Assembly (NCBI GenBank): GCA_009763385.1
Contig: CM019830.1
Location: 89,666,289 to 89,730,288, forward strand
Source of the DNA: Coix lacryma-jobi var. lacryma-jobi
Lineage: Eukaryota > Streptophyta > Magnoliopsida > Poales > Poaceae
DNA: 64,000 nucleotides
Direction: 5' to 3'
Translations under genes and position numbers: made by a program
Shown: in pieces, positions 23,417 through 33,890 of the stretch
Position numbering within the stretch: the first letter of the stretch is position 1
Layout: each line of letters begins with the position of its first letter
The notes under the pieces: generated by a model
Told to the model about the DNA's origin: nothing
Databases searched by the model: none
The model's input: only the letters and a program-made list of their open reading frames with translations

Positions 23417-23920
23417 ATGGCCCGTACCAAGCAAACTGCACGCAAGTGTACCGGACCTCAAGGTGTTCCTCGACACGTTCTTGCCCCAAGAGATGATGAA
23501 CCCGCGGATAGTGTGGGAAGCAACCAGCCAGTGGTTGCTTATGAAGAAGGTGAAGGAAGTAATAGTGCCTCGTCACAACTTCCGGCGGAAGTAGACCGCC
23601 TGTACATGGAGTTGGCAAGGGCGAATGGAGAAAGGATGAGGGGCACCAGAGAGAGGGAAGAGTTACGTGAGCAGTTGCAGTACCACCACGAACAACATCA
23701 AGAGTATGAGTGCAAGTGGAGGAAGGCCATCGAGCAGAGGAATCGGGCACGAACCCGAGTAGATGTAATGAGGGATAATCAGAACCTCAAGGAGATCCAC
23801 CATGCTAACATACAAAGGCAGATGGAGGAGCTGACTGCACGGTTGCAGCCAGAACCTGCTACGCCACCTACTCCTGAAATAGAATCTGAGGTGGAAGAAG
23901 AAGAAGAAGATGAGGAGTAA
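23417..23920 (+). CDS. orf0 of element B: H3-tail mimic with coiled coil and acidic tail
   Basis: Intact 167-residue ORF. After Met, residues 1-9 are ARTKQTARK, identical to histone H3 1-9 including K4 and K9. Then C replaces S10, T11-G12 are kept, and P16-R17 and L20-A21 align after one inserted Val. Residues about 55-150 form a charged coiled coil (DRLYMELARANGERMRGTRE, AIEQRNRARTR), and the C-terminus is EVEEEEEDEE. There is no histone fold. The ATG sits directly after a splice-acceptor-like TTTTAGCAG. Removal of Met would expose A1 as in H3. Homologous ORFs are in A (1-515) and C (39122-40156). Possible roles are decoy or bait for H3-tail readers or writers, or binding to the element's own chromodomain. 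All of these are inference. It is the only undamaged gene of this element. Confidence 0.85.
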   Translation: MARTKQTARKCTGPQGVPRHVLAPRDDEPADSVGSNQPVVAYEEGEGSNSASSQLPAEVDRLYMELARANGERMRGTREREELREQLQYHHEQHQEYECKWRKAIEQRNRARTRVDVMRDNQNLKEIHHANIQRQMEELTARLQPEPATPPTPEIESEVEEEEEDEE

Positions 23921-24179
23921 GAGCCGGTGGAGTATGAGGTCTTCTCTGGGGAAGAGTGATAGATCTGGAGGTTGAATAGACATGAGATGTTTTATAGCGT
24001 GATTTTTCTGACTTTGTAACCTAGTTAGTCAGAAAACCCTAGTATGGTCAGATGTGTAAGATAGTGGTTTCAGTAGTCCTGCCCAAGAGCGGACTTGTAT
24101 GATAAATAAGTTGAGCATGGTATGCATGTTATGATGTATAAATATGAATGTTAATCAAAGTGTGGTTTGTTTTAAACAG
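23921..24179 (+). other. orf0-gag spacer of element B
   Basis: A 259-bp non-coding spacer that ends in a U-rich acceptor-like tract TTTGTTTTAAACAG immediately before the gag ATG. Confidence 0.5.
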
Positions 24180-27100
24180 ATGCCTGTTAACACTCGTGGC
24201 GCTAGTGCTTCCCATGGTGGGGATGATATCCCTAATGCACCACCAGTTCCACCCTTCTTGGCTGATGCAATTGCAGCGTTGGTCAATGCAACAACTCTGT
24301 TAGCACAAAATCAGAACATTGGTCAACGTGGTCGTGGCCGTAATAACAGAGAAGAGACAACATATGTTGATTTCACTGACACCCATCCTCCAGTGTTCAT
24401 CAAAGCTGATGAACCTCTTGAAGCTGATGATTGGCTCCGCACCATGGAACAAAAATTCAGTCTTATCAACTGCATTGAAGTCCAGAAGCCAGCATTTGCA
24501 GCTCAGCAACTTCGTGGAGCCGCAGGGGTTTGGTGGGCAAATTTACTAGCTGTTCAACCAGCCGATCACCGAATCACTTAGACTGAATTCAAGGAGGCCT
24601 TCAGGGCTCATTATATTCCAGATGGAGTTATGAAGATGAAGCTTGAAGAGTTCTTAGCTCTCCGTCAGGGAAATGAGCCAGTTATGCTGTACATTGGGAA
24701 GTTTAATCATCTGTCCCAATATGCCTTTGACCAAGTCAATACTGATGAGAAGAAGAAGGCATGTTTCATGAGAGGATTGAATACAAAGCTTCAGTCTATG
24801 ATGACAACTTGTGGCAATATAAATAATCATGAGACAGTGAATGTTGCTATATCTAGTGAAGAAAAGAACCGCAAGCATAAGGAGGCTAAGAAGAAGAAGG
24901 GAGTTGTGTCAGGGTCTGGATCATCTGGCGGCAACAAGAAGCGTCAGAGGCTCGTATATCATCCAGTCCAGCAGTTCCGCCCATCTTATCGTCCACCTTA
25001 CCGTCCGCCTCAGCAGCAGAATTCTCAGAGTACTTTTACAAGGCCTGTTATGCCTTTTAATGTTCAACGTCAGCAGAATGTTCCTGCTATCCGTCCACCA
25101 GTGCCACAAGCTACAAATTATCCATGCTACAATTGTGGAAAGGCTGGACATTTCTCTCGTGACTGTCCTTATCCAAGGCAGAATGTTTCCAATGCCAATG
25201 TACCAAGGCCAGCGGGAAATCAGCAAGCAAACCAGAACAAGGGAAATGCACAAAATAATCAGAAGGGTAAGGGTACTCAGAAAACAGGAAAGGTTTTCCA
25301 TACTCAGATAGAAGCTATTCCTGAAGGAGAACCTGTTATGCTTGGTATGTTCCCTGTTGCTCAACACCCAGCACTTACACTTTTTGATTCTGGTGCATCA
25401 CATACTTCCATGAATAAAACATTTGCGGAGAAGCATAAAATGCCTATTGGTGAAACCAAAGATGAATTCTTTATACAGTCACCTGGGGGTCAACTATGTA
25501 CTAAGCAAATGGTACATTAGGTACCTATAGATCTGGGTGGAAATATATTTCAAACATCCATGATAGTTTTAAAAGATCCAAGCATAGATGTGATCTTGGG
25601 TATGAACTGGATGAACCAAAGAGGTGCAGTGATAGACACCTTGAATAGAACCATCAAGCTCAACTTACCTAATAGCAAGTCTCAACTTCTTGTCCATCTT
25701 CCTACTCTTAAGAGAGAAATTGAGCGAGTGTGTGCTACCTCTGTCAAGGAAATCCAAGACATTCCGGTGGTCTGTGAGTTTCCTGATGTGTTCCCAGAAG
25801 ATTTACCTGGTCTGCCACCTGATCGTGATGTGGAGTTTGAAATAGAACTCAAACCAGGAACAGCACCAATAGCCAGAAGAGCTTATAGAATGCCACCAAA
25901 AGAATTAGCGGAGTTGAAAACTCAGTTGCAAGGTTTGATAGATAAAGGTTTCATTCGACCCAGTTCATCACCATGGGGTTGTCCAGCGATCTTTGTGAAA
26001 AAGAAGGACCATACCTTGAGGCTATGTGTTGATTATCGTCCCTTGAATGAAGTGACAATCAAGAACAAGTATCCTTTGCCCCGTATTGATCTTCTCTTTG
26101 ATCAACTTGCTGGTGCGAAGGTATTCTCGAAGATAGATTTGAGATTGGGGTATCATCAGATCAAGATCAAACCAGAAGTTGTTCCGAAAACAGCATTCAC
26201 TACCAGATATGGTCTATATGAATATCTAGTCATGTCTTTTGGTCTGACCAATGCCCCAGCACATTTCATGTACTTGATGAATTCAGTGTTTATGCCAGAG
26301 CTAGATAAGTTCGTGGTTGTGTTTATTGATGACATTCTCATCTATTCTAAAACCAAAGAAGAGCATGCAGAACATCTCAGGATAGTGTTGACTCGCCTGA
26401 GAGAACATCAGTTATATGCTAAATTTAGTAAATGTGAGTTCTGGATAGACAAAGTTCAATTCTTGGGTCATGTTCTGTCAGCTGAAGGTGTTGCAGTAGA
26501 TCCAAGTAAAGTCCAAGAAGTTCTTGACTTGAAGTCACCAACGTCAGTACGTCAAGTTCGGAGTTTGTTAGGATTAGCAGGGTATTATCGTAGATTTATC
26601 CCTGACTTCTCCAAGATCTCTAAACCAATGACAACACTGCTAAAGAATGACACCAAGTTTGTGTGGTCATCGGAATGTGAAGAAGCTTTTCAGACTCTGA
26701 AAAAGTTATTGACAACTGCACCAGTATTAGCTCAGCCAGATATTGAAAAATCCTTTGATGTTTTTTGTGATGCTTCAGGCAAAGGCATTGGGTGTGTACT
26801 GATGCAAGAAGGCAGAGTCATTGCCTATGCTTCACGACAGCTTAAGCGGCACGAAGAACATTATCCAACACATGATCTAGAGTTGGCAACTGTAGTCCAT
26901 GCTCTAAAGATCTGGCGACATTATTTGTTGGGTAATACTTGTCACATATATACTGATCATAAAAGCTTGAAATACATCTTCACTCAGTCTGAGTTGAATA
27001 TGCGTCAGAGAATATGGTTAGAACTAATAAAAGATTATGATATTGAAGTGCATTATCACCCAGGTAAAGCCAATGTAGTGGCCGATGCACTCAGTCGAAA

Positions 27101-28654
27101 GGATCATTGCAATTGTCTGGAAGTCAAGCGAATAAATATTACTTTGTGCCATGAGCTTGAAAGGTTAAGCCTTGAAATGATTCCACAAGGAAATCTTGCA
27201 AATGTGACCGTTCAATCATCCATTAAAGATCAGATCATTGCAGCCCAGAAGGAAAGCAAGGGTATGATCCATCTGAAAGAAAAGATTCACTCGGAGCAGA
27301 ATTCCAATTTCAAAATAGATGAAGCGGGAGTGATTTGGTTTAAGGATCGATTAGTGGTTCCAAAGGTTCCTGAGCTCAGAAAGCAGATTCTTGATGAAGC
27401 TCATGCAACAAGATTTTCATTACATCCAGGCAGTAATAAGATGTATAATGATCTGAAACAGAGATTCTGGTGGACTAAGATGAAACTTGAAATTGCTAAT
27501 TATGTAGCTAAATGTGATACTTGTCAGAAAGTGAAGGCAGTTCATCTTAGGTCTGCTGGAGAATTGCAACCATTGCCAATTCCATCTTGGAAGTGGGATG
27601 ACATTAGTATGGACTTCATAGTGGGTCTGCTAGGACATTGAAAGGGTTTGATTCCATATGGGTCATTGTTGATCGTCTGACCAAATCAGCTCATTTCATA
27701 TCTGTTAAGACAGCATATCCTGCATCTAGCTATGCCAAGATTTATTTTGACAGAATTGTAAGTGTGCATGGCATTCCAAAGACTATTGTGTCTGATAGAG
27801 GGACACAGTTTGTCAATGTTTTCTAGAGGCACTTACATAAGTCCTTGGGTACCGAGCTTTTGCATAGTACAGCTTATCATCCACAGACCGGGGGTCAGAC
27901 TGAAAGAGTTAATCAGATCTTAGAAGATATGTTAAGATCCTGTGTACTCAATTATTCAGAGAAATGGGATGAATGTTTGCCTTTAGCAGAGTTTTCTTAC
28001 AATAATAGTTATCAAGAGAGCATTAAGATGGCACCATTTGAAGCTCTGTATGGCAGAAGATGCAGAACACCGTTAAGTTGGTCTGAACCTGGAGAACGTA
28101 GTCTCTTTGGAGTAGACTTAGTTAAAGAAGGTGAAGAAAAAGTCAGATTGATTTGAGAGAACATGAAGAAAGCACAATCTAGGCAAAAGAGTTATGCTGA
28201 TAAGAGACGTCGGTCTCTTACCTTTAAAGTTGGTGATTATGTCTATCTCAAGGTATCACCAATGAAAGGAGTTACTCGATTTGGAATCAAAGGAAAGTTG
28301 GCACCTCGATATATAGGTCCCTATCAGATCCTTAAAAGATGTGGAAAGGTGGCATATCAACTTGATTTACCGCCACAGTTATCATTAGTTCATAATGTGT
28401 TCCATGTTTCTCAGTTAAAGAAATGTCTTCAAGTGCCTGATCATGTCATTCATGTTGAAGAGATTGAATTAGAGCCGGATCTGACATACTCAGAGTATCC
28501 TATCAAGATTCTTGACCAGAAAGATCGAGTCACTCGAAAAAGAACTGTCAAGTTCTACAAAGTTCAATGGAATCAACATACTGAAGAAGAAGCCACGTGG
28601 GAATCAGAAGAGTTCCTCTTAGAAAGTTTTCCTGAGTATCTTTCTTCTGTATAG
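24180..28654 (+). pseudogene. gag-pol of element B (Tekay-like chromovirus), broken
   Basis: The start at 24180 gives MPVNTRGASASHGG. Gag matrix/capsid region (VDFTDTHPPVF, FKEAFRAHYIP), CCHC knuckle CYNCGKAGHFSRDC (about 25124-25165), protease LFDSGASHTS (about 25380), RT with YLVMSFGLTNAPAHF and FVVVFIDDILIYS (about 26225-26345), RNase H with FDVFCDASGKG (about 26756), integrase zinc finger (H...H...CDTCQKVK), core with SDRGTQF, and a C-terminal chromodomain-like segment VKFYKVQWNQHTEEEATWE (about 28548-28605). Lesions: TAG at 24579, 25518 and 27824, TGA at 28154, and a one-base loss near 27620. The frame is otherwise continuous as one polyprotein. The chromodomain and tRNA-Met PBS place it among Tekay/Del chromoviruses. 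Confidence 0.92.
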
Positions 28655-28756
28655 TCCTTATAATCTGTTATATGATGACCTATCCCCTGCTTTATGTAAA
28701 GGTTAGTAATGGAAGTGTCTGACACATTTCCTTTTCCATTAGTTAGCCTATAGGTT

Positions 28757-28793
28757 AAATCTCGGGACGAGATTTCTTTAAGGGGGAAAGAGT
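28757..28793 (+). other. Pre-PPT hairpin and polypurine tract of element B
   Basis: Perfect hairpin AAATCTCG-GGA-CGAGATTT (28757-28775), then CTTTA and the PPT aagggggaaagagt (28780-28793) ending at the 3' LTR. The same hairpin precedes the PPT of element C. Confidence 0.8.
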
Positions 28794-31700
28794 TGTAACA
28801 CTCTGGTGTTAAGCAGACTAAAACTTGACATGTCATCGTAAGCACTGGCATTTCACTTGAGTTGATAACCCAATTTTGCATTCACTAAAAAACAAGTTTT
28901 ATTCTTTATGCTTGTGCTTAGTGATAAGAAGTGCTTAAGTTTGAAACACTAGTTTATGTTTTCTTATGTGGTGAATAATGCTTTTATGCTATATAAGGGT
29001 ACTATGGTAATTTCTTATATAGTAATTGAATTTTGGATCACATCTTGGTATTATGTCTCAAAGGTGTATTTGGAACATGTTTCAAGTCACCATTGAGTTA
29101 TAATTCAAATTTGGTTGAAATCCAATTAAATAATTTAATTAATTTGAAAATCCTATTTTGTTCCTTTTTTCATAATTCTAAATCTAAAAAGAATTTGGTT
29201 ATGCTTCAAAAAGCAAAGTTGCTCCATTTTTGATAAGGATCAACTTTGATGTATAAAGTTTTCCAAGCTCTTATATGAAATCAAAAGTAATTGTGAAAAT
29301 ACACTTTTGCCCTTTTTGTCCCCTTTTGATTTGCAAACCCTAATTCAAAATCTAAGCATATTCTGCATATGTTGCAAAAATAAAAGATGTTCAGTATTGA
29401 ATTCTGAGCATTTGATATTTTAACATATTTTCAACTTATATTCAAAAATCCAAAGTAATTTCAAAATATCTAAAGGGTAGAAAGGAGAGAAGGTGGGATA
29501 AGTTTTCTTCCCTGTTCATGGCGGTGAGAAGCCGATACTTTGATCGGTGCTGCTAGCGCAAAGGACGTCGATCTCTCTCGTATGAGCTCGCAACCGTGTT
29601 CGTGGCAAAGTGAAGCAGCTGCTGGCGCTCTCCCTCGCGTCGTGGCACCTTCTCCTGAGCTCGCCGTCGCCATTTTGACACCAAGGCACCGACGGGCACA
29701 ACTCCGACCTAATCCCAAATTAACAGCACACCAAGTGTTCTCATTTAAATTAACCGCAGTGATAACTCCCTTCCCTCCTTGCTCATCTCTAGAGCCCATT
29801 CCTTCGACCTCTACTGCCTCAGAGAGCTCGTGCTCGCCGTTCTTCTTTCCGCCGGGCAAAATCGCCGCCGAGCTCGACCTCACCGTGGTTAGCCCATCCG
29901 AGCACTCCTCTACTCTACCTGTCTCATGTTTATGTTTCACCTTGACCCCAGAGTACTCATCGGCTCGATGGTTCTCTGTTTGATGCTCAGGTCTCGCCGG
30001 AACATCATCTTCTTCGCCGAAGCTCGCCGCCGCAAGCCACTGCTCCGTGGACTTCTCCTCTCCGTTCATCCTCTGCTTGAACCAGCTACATAGCTAGCAT
30101 CAGGGTGAGCTACTGGAACTTCCTAGCCCCTCCATTCTACTGCTACCGGCCTAGGTTCGCCGGAACAGCTCCGCCATGATCCGGTCCGCCGCAGTGCGTG
30201 GCCAGACCTCACCGGAGTGGTAGCGGTTACGGTTAGGAGCTCTATCGGCTGCGGGTGACCTGCCGGTGCTTGTGCTCGCGTCCGTTAGGTCTCTAATGGC
30301 CGGAGTTGACCAGCGTAAGGCTCGCCGACGCTCGGTGCGCCGCCGTCCGCTCTGGCCACGGTCGGGGACTTCACGTTTGTGAAGATGAGAAAGTTGAGGG
30401 TGTTGGTTGCAAAGTCTATGACTCAGGTTAATAGTGCTCTGGACTGCGGGTTGTTTCCGTTTAAGCCGAAGGGCTTTTCTGCAAAAGCGCCGAGGCACGT
30501 GGGCGGGAGCCAGGTCGGGCCGTTTTCACGCGCGTTGGGCCGCGCGGGAGCGGGCCGATAGCCCAGTTTGGGCGAGATTTGAGTTTTTCTTTTTCTAGTT
30601 TTATGCACAGTAACTAGTTTTGTTATTTTTGCTATAATTTTTCTATAGCTCTGTTAATTTTGAAATTTGACATGTTAGAGGATAGCATGTCTGTGCTAAT
30701 ATAAAAATTATAAAACTTATGTTTTGAGTACTTTTGCTATGACAATTAAATTTGTATTTTAATTAATAAATGCAACTTTGATGAATTATGTAATTTTCTG
30801 TGTTTCTCCAAAAATCATGAATTTTGACATATGAGTTTATGTCATTGATATCTACCTTCATGATTAATTTTAGCTCTGTTTGAATAAGTATGATTTATTT
30901 ATAAGTAAAGGATAATTAAAATGACTTATAAAATAAATAGATTTTGTTAATCCCTTTTAGATTTGTATGACTTTTGGTTTTGTTTGACAATCAGGGGATC
31001 AGTAGCATGAATTGCTCCCTGGTTATGGATTCTTTTATGCTAATAATCCTTTGTTGCTTGTTAGTTACATAACCTTGCTTAATAGAGATAATAAAATTTG
31101 CTTAGTAATAATATATATAGTTTAATAGCTAAGTTGGATTTGTTGATTTGCAACTTTACCGTGATGAAAGATTGTACGAATAAATGTCTACAGCTTAGAA
31201 AATTTCCATCTTTACCATGATCATGTCATAAGCATCCCATTGATCATGCATATGCACTTCTACGTGTAGATCTCGTTTCGGAAGAACCGGATCCACAGTG
31301 GGTTTCTTCTGAGAGTTTGGATCCTTCTGGTTTTTCTGAGTCTCCGGACTTCGCTAATCAACAAGCCAAGCCCCGGACATTAAACCTATCCTTGTATTTT
31401 TATAAAGTTATTTATATCACTTGAGTTAATATGATGCATTAAGTGAATAGGAGTTGAGTGAACCCTGTTTGATGCATTACCAATCTTGATGATTCCAATA
31501 CTTAACCTTGATAACCGTGTTATGAAAATGCTTAGTATGCTTAGCCATGCTTTACTACTTCATTATAGTAGGTGCGTTTAAAAATGGTTGCTATGTTATG
31601 GAAATCATGAATCTTGAGATAACATGATAACGATAGTAACTTACATCAAGAATGGATTCTTGTTGTAAGATTACTCAACATAGGACCTTATCGTTGTTGG

Positions 31701-32733
31701 CCTGCTGTGATTGAGACCTTTGAGTACAGCCCACATGCGGTGGTAAGCCTCATCTATAGCTATTCCGATACTTGAGAACGGCCAACCGCGTACTGGGAGT
31801 GGAGAGATGGCGGGAGTAGCGTGTACCCTCGGCGCTATGAGATAGTCGGGTTCGAGGTGTACTGTACTCTCGGGTGACGCTAGACCCGTTCTTGTATGGG
31901 AGGACCTATAGATAGGGTTGACATATGCAAGATTAAGTTCTACATATGTCGTGTGGTACTGAATCCCCAGCTGGGTTTAAACGATTCGAATCGCCGTGTT
32001 TCCTCGGATATGGAGCCTCAATCCACTGTACCACACCGTAGTAATGAATGGGATCTTTATGAGATGAGAACTAAAGATGTGATATTCATATGAAGGTTTG
32101 AGAATCTTTGAATAGTTATAAAGTTTAATCTTGAGTTAAAACTTGAAAATAGGCTTTACTATTAGTAAGCTTTTTATGCAAAAGAAATGTTTTGATCTTG
32201 CTAAAGACTTACCTTGAATCCCTATAACCTTCATACCTGAGTCTTCTCCTCTTTTCTAGACGGTTAAGTCTTGTTGAGTACTTTTGTACTCAGGGTTTGT
32301 TAACCTTTGTTGCAGGTGAGTGCATTGATCATCCTTTTGGTGGTCAATGTTTCTTCACTCTTGTGGAGGAGAGTGATGAAGACACTGATGTTTGACCTTG
32401 GGCAAGTAACCTAAGTTGTGTGGTATATGTAATATAAAGTTCCGAACCTTTATGTATCAAATACTTCAGGGTTGTAAACTTTTAAACTTAAGTTTCAATC
32501 TATGTTATATAACCTTTCCGCTTTTACTCTGATTTATCTTATCTATAAAACTGTTGTAATACTGTGATGCTTGACGAGGGAATTCCTGAAAAGAATGTAA
32601 CGTGGATGATTCGGGTTTCCTGAGGACACCCGACAGATCTCTTGAGTCATTTGGAACTCGTGCACGCCGATCAGAAGTCTTTAGGACAATGATGGGTGCA
32701 TGTGGGCCACTTAATTCAGGAGGTTCTGCCACA
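28794..32733 (+). repeat. 3' LTR of element B
   Basis: 3940 bp, TGTAACACTC...CTGCCACA, followed by the TSD aagtt. It keeps the GC-rich block (about 29807-30379) missing from the 5' copy. The block includes a strong donor-like CAGG|GTGAGC at 30105. The long open frames on both strands here (29470-30069) look like by-products of GC-rich leader sequence. Confidence 0.92.
31270..32395 (+). CDS. LTR-internal spliced small acidic ORF (exons X and Y), element B 3' LTR
   Basis: Exon X is 31270-31365 and exon Y 32316-32395, with the same lengths and phase as in the 5' LTR. The GC of the GC-type donor is changed to CC here (CAAG|CCAAGC), and one residue of exon Y differs (F3 to C). Both frames stay open. 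As the 3' copy it would not normally be transcribed from the element's promoter. Confidence 0.4.
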
Positions 32734-32738
32734 AAGTT

Positions 32739-33430
32739 CAATCAGGATGTAAAACGCTACTCTAGTGTAATCAAGCTACAGAGTCTTGATGCATAATGCA
32801 CCAAGGTCCGGGTTCAGTGAGACGCAGTAAAGCAGACACAAAACTTTGGGTAGACACTATCTTCTCAGTGCATCCCAAGGTGGGTTCAAGGCTCTACCCC
32901 AGTACACAAGGAACTCGATAGTTAGCCTAAACCCTAGCGCCTTTTGACAACCTGTGATCCCGAGGTTGCCCGCGATGCGGGAGTCACAAGAGTTCTTCTA
33001 GGCGCACCTCTGTATCCCTCTGCTTGGACCACTTGGAAAACACCCTGACGGATGGTCCCTTCACAAGAGTTCTTCTGGACACTTCTACTATCTTACATAA
33101 GGAAGACACCCGGGGGCTCGGACATTTCCGCTACAAATACTATAACGCTCAAGGGAATAAGAGAAGTCATATACTCAGGCAGGTGTGGCTTCCTTGCTCC
33201 TCAGTCAGGGTATTTATAGGCGGCCGCTCATGGTCTATGGACACAGTTCACGGATATAAGTAATCAGTGATGGGTTTGCTTCACGTGTATACATCAAGAG
33301 CAAGCCAACAAAAGTATTGCAGTTGCAGAACGCGACAAGAATCATAAATGTGGACAGGTGAAACAGTCACTGGTCAATTATTGTTGTCCTTGCGGTAACT
33401 TTTATTCAGTGGGGGGTGAAAAGGGATGTT
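32739..33430 (-). promoter_or_regulatory. Further upstream region of gene T, with a minus-strand TATA box
   Basis: This is the continuation of the sequence interrupted by element B. On the minus strand TATAAATA (33211-33218) sits in CCGCCTATAAATACCCTGAC, a good plant TATA context. It may be the promoter of the LTR or leader that belongs to gene T, which also lies on the minus strand. I could not define LTR ends. Short plus-strand frames here are not supported as genes. Confidence 0.4.
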
Positions 33431-33890
33431 TGTGAGAACACAAGGTTGATATGTGCCCTTGTGGTTCCCTTCCTGAGTGATGAGTGATCGATCAACGGGC
33501 AACATGTCTCTTGGCTGTGTTGATGTACAGGTGCGGAGCTTGAACAGTCGTCAAAGGTAAGCTGAAGGTCAAGTAGGGACGTGTCGTGCCGACGGACTGG
33601 GAGTGGTGAAGGGCGGACGTGGAGCTTGGACCGACGGACCGGGAGACCTGAGGACCAGCTGTAGTAGCTGGCACGTGGCATTGACAAGCAAGAGCAAATG
33701 GGGATGTGCGGTGCATCGGCCGAGTCGGGAGGAAGGTGATGGCGTCGTGACACTTGGCGGGAGGCCGAGAAGGATGGTGAATGCACTGCGTGGAGGCTGG
33801 ACATGCTCCACCATCGGTGCTGGAACTCGGGTTGTGCGAACCACAACCCGTCTACGGCGCGGGTTCGGTAGCTGAGCCTCGAAAGGCTAC
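33431..33890 (+). mobile_element. Element F: start of the 5' LTR (left part, split by element C)
   Basis: It starts TGTGAGAACACAAGG and shares 'ctgagtgatgagtgat...caacgggc' and downstream words with the LTR start of element E. Together with 57971-59558 it makes a 2048-bp LTR, close to the 2034 bp of the E 3' LTR. It breaks at gctac (33886-33890), the TSD of element C, which recurs at 57966-57970. Confidence 0.8.

Larger units (their letters stand above)
19558..32733 (+). mobile_element. Element B: full-length Ty3/gypsy chromovirus, Tekay-like, 13.2 kb
   Basis: Flanked by the direct repeat aagtt (19553-19557 and 32734-32738). LTR termini are TGTAACACTC...CTGCCACA. The order is PBS, orf0, gag, PR, RT, RNase H, INT, chromodomain, PPT, that is Ty3/gypsy. 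The LTRs (3373 and 3940 bp) differ at few sites plus one 566-bp gap, so the insertion is fairly young. Gag-pol has several lesions, while orf0 is intact. Confidence 0.93.

Noticed and set aside
23417..23500. A true histone H3 gene or fragment
   Set aside because: Only the tail matches. No histone fold follows, and the ORF lies between the PBS and gag of a retroelement.
29470..30069. Long minus-strand frame (199 codons) and overlapping plus-strand frames in the LTR of B
   Set aside because: It lies in a GC-rich leader-like block, is open on both strands, lacks recognisable motifs and is absent from the 5' LTR.
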